Positions 13,148 through 17,546 of a stretch of 17,546 nt of DNA are shown here, in pieces. Position numbers and translations under genes: made by a program. The notes under the pieces were generated by a model that worked only from the letters and a program-made list of their open reading frames with translations, ran no database searches and was not told where the DNA came from. Numbering within the stretch: the first letter of the stretch is position 1; each line of letters opens with the position of its first letter. Source of the DNA: Candidatus Parcubacteria bacterium (GTDB lineage: Bacteria > Patescibacteriota > Minisyncoccia > Minisyncoccales > PEYH01); the NCBI GenBank assembly GCA_026395615.1, contig JAPLYH010000052.1, positions 1 to 17,546 on the forward strand. The letters are read 5' to 3'.

Positions 13148-15247
13148 TTAAGTTCTTGCTTCTATAATTTGTTGAGTAATATTGTGCGGCACCTGTTCAT
13201 AATGACTGAATTCCATTGTAGAAGATCCTCTTCCGTGCGTCATAGATCTTAATGATGTCGTATAACTGAACATTTCTGCTAAGGGAACAAATGCTTCAAC
13301 CACTTTCATAGTGCCTCTGTCAAAGCTTTCTTTAATTCTGCCTCTTCTGGCATTCAAATCGCCAATGATATCTCCAAAAAATTCATCGGGAATACTAACT
13401 TCTAGGCGCATAATCGGTTCAAGGATGATTGGTTTTGCTAATTTAGCAGCTGCCTGAAAAGCCATTGAACCAGCGATTTTAAAAGCGCCTTCTGAAGAAT
13501 CTACCTCATGGAACGAACCATGATATAGAGCTGCTTCCACATCAACTACCGGATAACCGGCTGATATGCCTCTGTCCAATGCCTCTTCAATTCCCTTGCG
13601 AATAGCTGGAATATATTCTTTAGGAATAATTCCTCCTTTGATCTCATCAACAAATAAAAATCCTTCTCCTGGTTTTCTCGGTTTAACCCTTACACACGCA
13701 TGACCATATTGTCCCCTGCCTCCACTTTGCCTGATATATTTTCCTTCTGCTTCTGCTTCGCCCAATATCGTCTCTTTATAGGCAACTTGCGGTCTGCCTA
13801 CATTAGCTTCCATTTTGAATTCCTTTTTCATCCTATCCACTAAAATTTCCAAATGCAACTCTCCCATCCCAGAAATAACCGTTTCCGCAGTTTCTTCATC
13901 TGTTTTAATCTTAAAGGTAGGATCTTCTTCTGCTAATTTCTTTAAAGCCATTCCTAACTTTTCCTGATCAGCTTTTGTCTTCGGCTCAATCCTAATAGAA
14001 ATAACCGGCTCTGGAAAAACAATTTTTTCCAAAATTATCGGGTTATCAGGATCACAAATAGTGTGGCCTGTTCCAACATCTTTTAATCCAATGGCTGCTG
14101 CGATATCTCCCGCATATAATTCCTCCACTTCCTCTCTATGATTAGCGTGCATTCTTACCATTCTTCCTATTCTTATCTTTTTCCCATCGCTAGAGTTTAA
14201 AAGAGTGGTTCCTGGAACTAATTTCCCGGAATATATTCTAAAATAAGTAAGAGCTCCCACAAAAGGATCTGTAGCAATTTTAAAAGCAAGTGCTGCGAAT
14301 GGTTCATCGTCATTCGGTTTTCTTTCTATTGTTTCATCAGTTCTTGGATCTTTTCCTTTAATTGCAGTCGCATCAAGCGGGCTTGGAAAATAATGAACAA
14401 CCGCATCCAGCATCAATTGCACTCCTTTATTCTTCAAGGCAGAACCACATAACACAGGAATAACCTGATAATCAATTACTCCTTTTCTTATTGCTTTTCT
14501 TATTTGTTCAACACTAATTTCTTTTCCTTCTAAATAATTTTCCAGAAGTTCATGGTCTTCAGCTGCTACTTTTTCAAGCATCTTTTTCCTCCATTCCTCT
14601 GCAGCTGCTTTCATATTTTCTGGTATTTCTTCAACTACAATATTTTCACCATGCTCCCCTTCAAATTTTATAGCTTTCATTGTTATTAAATCCACAACTC
14701 CAGAAAAATTACCTTCTTGTCCTATTGGTAATTGTACTGCTACAGCATTGGGCGTTAATCTATCCCAAATTGTTTTTAAGCAATATTCAAAAGAAGCTCC
14801 CATTCTATCTAATTTGTTAACAAAACAAACTCTGGGAACTTTGAATTTATCAGCTTGATGCCAAACCGTTTCTGATTGAGCTTCAACTCCTGCTACACCG
14901 TCAAAGACCACAACTGCGCCATCAAGAACTCTTAAAGATCTCTGAACTTCGGCGGTAAAATCAATATGCCCAGGAGTATCAATGAGATTTATTTTACATT
15001 CTCTCTCTTTGCTATCACCATCCTCTGTCGGATGCCAAAAACAAGTTGTGGCAGCTGCGGTAATAGTAATTCCTCTCTCTCTTTCCTGTTCCATCCAATC
15101 CATAATTGCCTCGCCTTCATGAACCTCTCCTATTTTATGAGAAATGCCGGTATAAAATAAAACACGCTCGGAAACTGTAGTTTTTCCAGCATCTATGTGG
15201 GCAATGATTCCTATATTACGATATTTTTCTATTGGAAACTGACGCAT
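13148..15247 (-). CDS. fusA: Elongation factor G
   Basis: The product has 699 residues, full length. EF-G is the GTPase that drives tRNA-mRNA translocation and, with the recycling factor, splits ribosomes. GTPase motifs are AHIDAGKTT (16-24), RGITI (58-62), DTPGH (90-94) and NKLD (144-147). Later domains show GSALKNKGVQLMLDAVVHYF (domain I end), EDPTFKIKTDEETAETVISG with GMGELHLEI (domain III), RQSGGRGQYGHACVRVKP (domain IV start), and PIMRLEVSIPDEFFGDIIGD with LNARRGRI (domain V). The C-terminus has SYTTSLRSMTHGRGSSTMEF. The start context is TTACATATG without a Shine-Dalgarno sequence, 45 bases after rpsG. Confidence 0.98.
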   Translation of the reverse strand: MRQFPIEKYRNIGIIAHIDAGKTTVSERVLFYTGISHKIGEVHEGEAIMDWMEQERERGITITAAATTCFWHPTEDGDSKERECKINLIDTPGHIDFTAEVQRSLRVLDGAVVVFDGVAGVEAQSETVWHQADKFKVPRVCFVNKLDRMGASFEYCLKTIWDRLTPNAVAVQLPIGQEGNFSGVVDLITMKAIKFEGEHGENIVVEEIPENMKAAAEEWRKKMLEKVAAEDHELLENYLEGKEISVEQIRKAIRKGVIDYQVIPVLCGSALKNKGVQLMLDAVVHYFPSPLDATAIKGKDPRTDETIERKPNDDEPFAALAFKIATDPFVGALTYFRIYSGKLVPGTTLLNSSDGKKIRIGRMVRMHANHREEVEELYAGDIAAAIGLKDVGTGHTICDPDNPIILEKIVFPEPVISIRIEPKTKADQEKLGMALKKLAEEDPTFKIKTDEETAETVISGMGELHLEILVDRMKKEFKMEANVGRPQVAYKETILGEAEAEGKYIRQSGGRGQYGHACVRVKPRKPGEGFLFVDEIKGGIIPKEYIPAIRKGIEEALDRGISAGYPVVDVEAALYHGSFHEVDSSEGAFKIAGSMAFQAAAKLAKPIILEPIMRLEVSIPDEFFGDIIGDLNARRGRIKESFDRGTMKVVEAFVPLAEMFSYTTSLRSMTHGRGSSTMEFSHYEQVPHNITQQIIEART

Positions 15248-15292
15248 ATGTAAATAAAAAAAGATTCATCACAAATTAAATTGATTAAAAAT

Positions 15293-15751
15293 CTACCATG
15301 CAAAATGAGCGAATGCTTTATTTGCCTCCGCCATTTTATGAACGTTTTCCTTTTTCCTGACAGCATTACCAGTATTATCCGCTGCTTCCATTAATTCTTT
15401 GGCTAATTTTTCAATCATTGACCCCTTACCGCTCTTCGCTGCCTGAATTATCCATCGCAAAGATAATGCTATTCTTCTTTCTTTTGAAACCTCAACTGGA
15501 ACCTGATAATTGGCTCCTCCTATTCTTTTTGACCTTACTTCTAAAACCGGTGAAGCATTTTGGATGGCTTTTTCTAAAAATTCAACCGGATTTTGTTTCT
15601 TCTTTTCCTTAATAATATCTAATGCGCCATAAACTATTTTACAAGCGACTGATTTCTTCCCCTTCCTCATTATATAATTAATAAGCTTGGCGACAGTTAA
15701 GTCGTTATAAATAGGATCTGGTTTTACCTGTATTATTTTTTTCTTGCTCAT
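15293..15751 (-). CDS. rpsG: Small-subunit ribosomal protein S7 (uS7)
   Basis: The product has 152 residues (156 is common). S7 nucleates assembly of the 30S head and touches the E-site tRNA. Family segments are PDPIYNDLTVAKLINYIMRK (11-30), GKKSVACKIVYGAL, NASPVLEVRSKRIGGANYQV with PVEV, RRIALSLRWIIQAA, and the C-terminal NTGNAVRKKENVHKMAEANK ending AFAHFAW. It is one of the few genes here with a visible ribosome-binding site, AAAGGA about eight bases before ATG. It lies 15 bases after rpsL. In E. coli S7 represses this operon. I see no clear operator. Confidence 0.97.
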   Translation of the reverse strand: MSKKKIIQVKPDPIYNDLTVAKLINYIMRKGKKSVACKIVYGALDIIKEKKKQNPVEFLEKAIQNASPVLEVRSKRIGGANYQVPVEVSKERRIALSLRWIIQAAKSGKGSMIEKLAKELMEAADNTGNAVRKKENVHKMAEANKAFAHFAW

Positions 15752-15766
15752 AATTTATATCCTTTA

Positions 15767-16177
15767 TTACACTTGTTTTTTAGCGCCGTATTTGCTTCTG
15801 CCCTGCTTTCTTTTTTCAACTCCGCCTGTGTCTAAAACTCCTCTTACTATATGATATCTGACTCCTGGCAAATCTTTTACCCTTCCTCCCCTGACCATAA
15901 CAACTGAGTGTTCTTGAAGGTTATGTCCTTCTCCGGGGATATATGCAGAAACTTCCATTCCATTACTCAATCGCACCCTGGCTACTTTTCTCAAAGCAGA
16001 ATTCGGTTTTTTAGGTGTAACTGTAAAAACCTTAATACACACTCCTCTTTTAAATGGAGAATCATGTTTTCTGGGTCTATTTTTGATTGTGTTAAAAACA
16101 AAAGCCAAAGCAGGCGTTTTGTCTTTTGAAAACTGCCTCTTTCTTCCTTTCTTAATTAATTGATGAATTGTTGGCAT
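15767..16177 (-). CDS. rpsL: Small-subunit ribosomal protein S12 (uS12)
   Basis: The product has 136 residues, against 124 in E. coli. S12 sits at the decoding centre. Conserved blocks are MPTIHQLIKKGRKR, RGVCIKVFTVTPKKPNSALR, PGEGHNLQEHSVVMVRGGRV and KDLPGVRYHIVRG. Lys57 and Lys101 correspond to the E. coli K43 and K88 positions where streptomycin-resistance mutations arise, and both are the sensitive-type lysine. Asp102 is the conserved residue that is methylthiolated in some bacteria. The extra length is an insert around residues 24-38 (LAFVFNTIKNRPRKH) before the SPFKRGVC block. It is the first gene of the str-S10-spc cluster, 53 bases after the predicted start site. Confidence 0.97.
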   Translation of the reverse strand: MPTIHQLIKKGRKRQFSKDKTPALAFVFNTIKNRPRKHDSPFKRGVCIKVFTVTPKKPNSALRKVARVRLSNGMEVSAYIPGEGHNLQEHSVVMVRGGRVKDLPGVRYHIVRGVLDTGGVEKRKQGRSKYGAKKQV

Positions 16178-16236
16178 ATTCTCTCTAATAAATTTAAAAA
16201 TAAAAAATTAAAACAAATATCATTTGATTACGATTT

Positions 16237-16265
16237 AAATTAGCAGAACAAAAAAATTTTGTCAA
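16237..16265 (-). promoter_or_regulatory. Main promoter of the str-S10-spc cluster
   Basis: On the minus strand TTGACA (16260-16265, a perfect -35 box) is followed after exactly 17 bases by TAATTT (16237-16242), which is preceded by TGC as an extended -10. The start site would fall near 16230, about 50 bases upstream of the rpsL ATG. The box begins 7 bases past the stop codon of the protease gene. A weak stem TTTGT/ACAAA followed by seven T overlaps the -35 region and may end protease transcription. Confidence 0.65.
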
Positions 16266-16272
16266 ACACAAA

Positions 16273-16905
16273 CTATATAGAAATTCCTATTATAAGCTTC
16301 ATTAACCATAAAACTACTAAAGCTATATATTGAAAAAAGAAAAAAATTAAAAAAATTAATAAGAAAAAACCATATTTAACCAAAAACATTTTGAATTTAT
16401 CCGCTCTCTTGTGTAAAAATGTAAAAAGAATATGAGAACCATCAAGCGGCGGTATTGGAATTAAATTAAAGACCGCTAAAATCAAATTTATTTGGACTAT
16501 ATACAGAAAAATCAAACTTACTCCTTGTATAGAATAGATAATGGGTAAAAATCTTAGAGCTAATCCAAAAACTAGAGCCAGCGAAAAATTTGCCACACAG
16601 CCAGCAACAGCAACTTTAGCGCTACCATATTTTTGGTCCTTAAAATTATAAGGATTAACCGGAACAGGTTTTGCCCAACCGAAAATGAATCCACCTAATC
16701 CAGCCAGCTTCATCAAAATCAAAAAACCGGGCAAAAGAACTGAACCAATCGGGTCAAGATGTTTTAAAGGATTCAAGGTCAATCTCCCCTCTCTTTTAGC
16801 AGTAGAATCACCTAATGCAAAAGCAACCCACCCGTGGGCAACTTCGTGAAATACTACCGAAAAAATAAATATTACAATAATAATTATTAATTCTATTCCA
16901 GGCAT
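16273..16905 (-). CDS. M50 family (site-2 protease type) membrane metallopeptidase
   Basis: The product has 210 residues with several hydrophobic segments: about 4-19, 54-74, 97-121, 126-149 and 178-208. The zinc motif HEVAH (residues 20-24) lies at the end of the first membrane helix, followed by GWVAFALGD and TAKREGRLTLNPLKHLDPIG, a typical lead-in for this family. The second catalytic motif is NLIPIPPLDG (147-156), where Asp155 would be the third zinc ligand. No PDZ domain is present, so this is the compact form, related to the uncharacterised rhomboid-like 'M50 B' proteins common in bacteria, rather than RseP. Such enzymes cut membrane-embedded substrates, and the substrate here is unknown. 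It is transcribed toward rpsL and divergently from rpmB. Confidence 0.9.
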   Translation of the reverse strand: MPGIELIIIIVIFIFSVVFHEVAHGWVAFALGDSTAKREGRLTLNPLKHLDPIGSVLLPGFLILMKLAGLGGFIFGWAKPVPVNPYNFKDQKYGSAKVAVAGCVANFSLALVFGLALRFLPIIYSIQGVSLIFLYIVQINLILAVFNLIPIPPLDGSHILFTFLHKRADKFKMFLVKYGFFLLIFLIFFFFQYIALVVLWLMKLIIGISI

Positions 16906-16913
16906 GTCCTGTT

Positions 16914-16922
16914 ATTTTAGCA
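16914..16922 (-). promoter_or_regulatory. Extended -10 promoter for the M50 peptidase, possibly giving a leaderless mRNA
   Basis: On the minus strand TGC-TAAAAT (16914-16922) ends only 8 bases before the ATG at 16905. No good -35 box is seen at the right distance, so recognition would rely on the extended -10. The start site would fall about 2-3 bases before the start codon. An AGGA immediately before the ATG is too close to act as a normal ribosome-binding site. This is an inference from sequence. Confidence 0.35.
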
Positions 16923-16972
16923 AAACCAATTTTAAAAAGAAAGAGCTCGGGACAACTTTTATTTTGAGCCTC

Positions 16973-17001
16973 TTGCCAAAATAAAGAAAATAAATTACAC
17001 T
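16973..17001 (+). promoter_or_regulatory. Candidate promoter for rpmB
   Basis: TTGCCA (16973-16978) and TACACT (16996-17001) are separated by exactly 17 bases, matching the sigma-70 consensus at 5/6 and 4/6 positions. Transcription would begin near 17008, about 34 bases before the rpmB ATG. The position in a divergent intergenic region fits. Confidence 0.5.
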
Positions 17002-17041
17002 AAAACTCTCTAAATATAAGTCATAATTAACAGAATCTAAA

Positions 17042-17245
17042 ATGAGTAAAGTTTGTGAAATTTGCGGAAAAGGACCTGTAATGGGAAGAAAATACAACAA
17101 GTTAATGTCCAAGTATAATCCCACTCCCAAGGTCTCTAAAAAACCCAATCTCCAATGGGCAACTTTAGAATCAGGTGAAAGAGTTAAAGCCTGCACTCGT
17201 TGCAAAAAAACCCTTTTAAAGAAAAGTCATAAAGAAAAAATCTAA
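17042..17245 (+). CDS. rpmB: Large-subunit ribosomal protein L28 (bL28), zinc-binding form
   Basis: The product has 67 residues, the usual size. It begins MSKVCEICGKGPVMGRKYNK, matching the CxxCGKGP start of zinc-type L28, and has the internal KKPNLQWATL motif and the second cysteine pair in KACTRCKKTL. Ligands C5-X2-C8 and C51-X2-C54 make a zinc ribbon. L28 is a late-assembly 50S protein near the E site. It is the only protein gene on the plus strand, divergent from the protease, and is followed 36 bases later by tRNA-Pro. The longer minus-strand frame over this region (16912-17205) is the shadow. No Shine-Dalgarno sequence is visible. Confidence 0.95.
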   Translation: MSKVCEICGKGPVMGRKYNKLMSKYNPTPKVSKKPNLQWATLESGERVKACTRCKKTLLKKSHKEKI

Positions 17246-17252
17246 TCTCCTC

Positions 17253-17275
17253 TATAATATATATATATATATATA
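17253..17275 (+). promoter_or_regulatory. TATAAT box and (AT)n run upstream of tRNA-Pro
   Basis: A perfect TATAAT (17253-17258) starts a 19-base alternating AT run ending at 17275, just before the tRNA at 17282. No convincing -35 box is present at 17-base spacing, which would lie in the end of rpmB. It may be an independent tRNA promoter, or simply easily melted spacer DNA if the tRNA is read from the rpmB promoter. Confidence 0.35.
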
Positions 17276-17281
17276 GAAGGA

Positions 17282-17355
17282 CGGGGTGTATTACAACGGA
17301 AGTATTTACCCTTGGGGTGGGTAAGACCCGGGTTCAATTCCCGGCACCCCGACCA
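17282..17355 (+). tRNA. tRNA-Pro (anticodon GGG), CCA encoded
   Basis: The cloverleaf folds fully by hand. The acceptor stem is CGGGGTG/CACCCCG with seven pairs, including the C1-G72 and A73 typical of bacterial tRNA-Pro. The anticodon stem is TACCC/GGGTA around loop TTGGGGT, with anticodon GGG at 17314-17316. The variable loop has four bases. The T stem is CCGGG/CCCGG with loop TTCAATT, and CCA is encoded at 17353-17355. The D arm is weak: only three pairs (TAC/GTA) with unpaired T10 and T25 around the AACGGAA loop. It decodes CCC and CCU proline codons. Confidence 0.95.
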
Positions 17356-17366
17356 ATATCTCATCA

Positions 17367-17399
17367 AACCAAAAACAGGAATCTTCCTGTTTTTTGGTT
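17367..17399 (+). terminator. Strong hairpin terminator after tRNA-Pro
   Basis: AACCAAAAACAGGAA (17367-17381) pairs with TTCCTGTTTTTTGGTT (17384-17399), with one extra T and a short TC loop. The CAGGAA/TTCCTG core followed by six T is a classical intrinsic terminator. The matching A run on the 5' side makes it symmetrical, so it could act in both directions. It ends the rpmB-tRNA unit and isolates it from the structured segment to the right. Confidence 0.85.
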
Positions 17400-17410
17400 G
17401 AAAAAAATGT

Positions 17411-17546
17411 AGAGGGGAAGCCGGACGAATCCGTCTTCCCCATCTCGGCTGACACGCGCTTAGGCATAAGTGCGCGATAGCCGAGAACTGCTTGAGCCAG
17501 AGTCATTGCTGAACCTGTCAGTAAGACCCATGGTCTCATGGCGCCC
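17411..17546 (+). ncRNA. Candidate structured non-coding RNA, 5' part (cut by window edge)
   Basis: This segment is much richer in GC than its surroundings and is dense in inverted repeats. Stem 1 is GGGGAAG (17414-17420) with CTTCCCC (17435-17441), enclosing CGGA/TCCG. Stem 2 is TCTCGGCT (17443-17450) with AGCCGAGA (17479-17486), enclosing CGCGCTTA (17455-17462) and TAAG-TG-CGCG (17467-17476) around a GGCA loop. Then come CTGA/TCAG near 17509-17521 and AGACC-CAT-GGTCT (17524-17536). The minus-strand frame across it runs on through the terminator and tRNA, so it is not a credible gene. The layout recalls the HEARO/omega RNA of IscB/IsrB elements, but this is from memory and unverified. Strand, 3' end and identity are open. 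Confidence 0.5.

Noticed and set aside
16912..17205. A 97-residue minus-strand frame opposite rpmB
   Set aside because: The plus-strand frame is a clear zinc-type L28 with two cysteine pairs, so the opposite frame is a shadow.
17257..17275. Alternating AT run as a functional repeat or origin
   Set aside because: It is short, simple sequence next to a TATAAT box. I treat it as promoter or spacer DNA. No DnaA boxes or other origin features were seen.
17306..17539. A 77-residue minus-strand frame at the right end
   Set aside because: Its C-terminal part (VGVPGIEPGS) is the antisense translation of the tRNA-Pro gene and it crosses the terminator hairpin. The rest translates the structured RNA segment. 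Not a gene.

Overview
The window is a long block of translation genes from a low-GC bacterium. The organism is probably a member of the Patescibacteria (Candidate Phyla Radiation, CPR), perhaps the Parcubacteria group. The reasons are the strong AT bias, the complete absence of an rpmD (uL30) gene between rpsE and rplO (only 35 bases separate them), lysine-rich tails on several ribosomal proteins, very little Shine-Dalgarno sequence, and GC-rich palindromic and AT-rich dispersed repeats. TGA is used as a normal stop (adk, rplO, rplN, rplD), so this is not a lineage that reads UGA as glycine. The lineage call is an inference from these traits, not from a database match.

Minus strand, read right to left from 16905 to 1: an M50 site-2 protease, then one uninterrupted str-S10-spc cluster. 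Its order is rpsL, rpsG, fusA, a small unknown gene, tuf, rpsJ, rplC, rplD, rplW, rplB, rpsS, rplV, rpsC, rplP, rpmC, rpsQ, rplN, rplX, rplE, rpsN, rpsH, rplF, rplR, rpsE, rplO, secY, adk and the first 47 codons of map. Genes are 3-45 bases apart or overlap by 4-11 bases. The main promoter is the TTGACA-N17-TAATTT box upstream of rpsL. A second good promoter lies before tuf, and the 164-base rpsJ-rplC spacer holds overlapping alternative hairpins that look regulatory.

Plus strand, right end: rpmB (zinc-binding L28) is divergent from the protease, followed by tRNA-Pro(GGG) with an encoded CCA, a strong hairpin terminator, and the start of a highly structured, relatively GC-rich segment that runs off the window. 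That last segment looks like a non-coding RNA, possibly the RNA of an IscB/IsrB-type element, but only part of it is visible.

Together the genes supply ribosomal proteins of both subunits, the two main elongation factors, the Sec translocation channel, and the enzymes that recycle AMP and trim initiator methionine. The features most worth a second look are: a 75-base GC-rich hairpin insertion that duplicated the start of map; an AT-rich repeat present in-frame in the tails of both L15 and L22; the small fusA-tuf protein with an SSB-like DLPF end; the rpsJ-rplC leader; and the structured RNA at the right edge. No stretch longer than about 300 bases lacks a feature.
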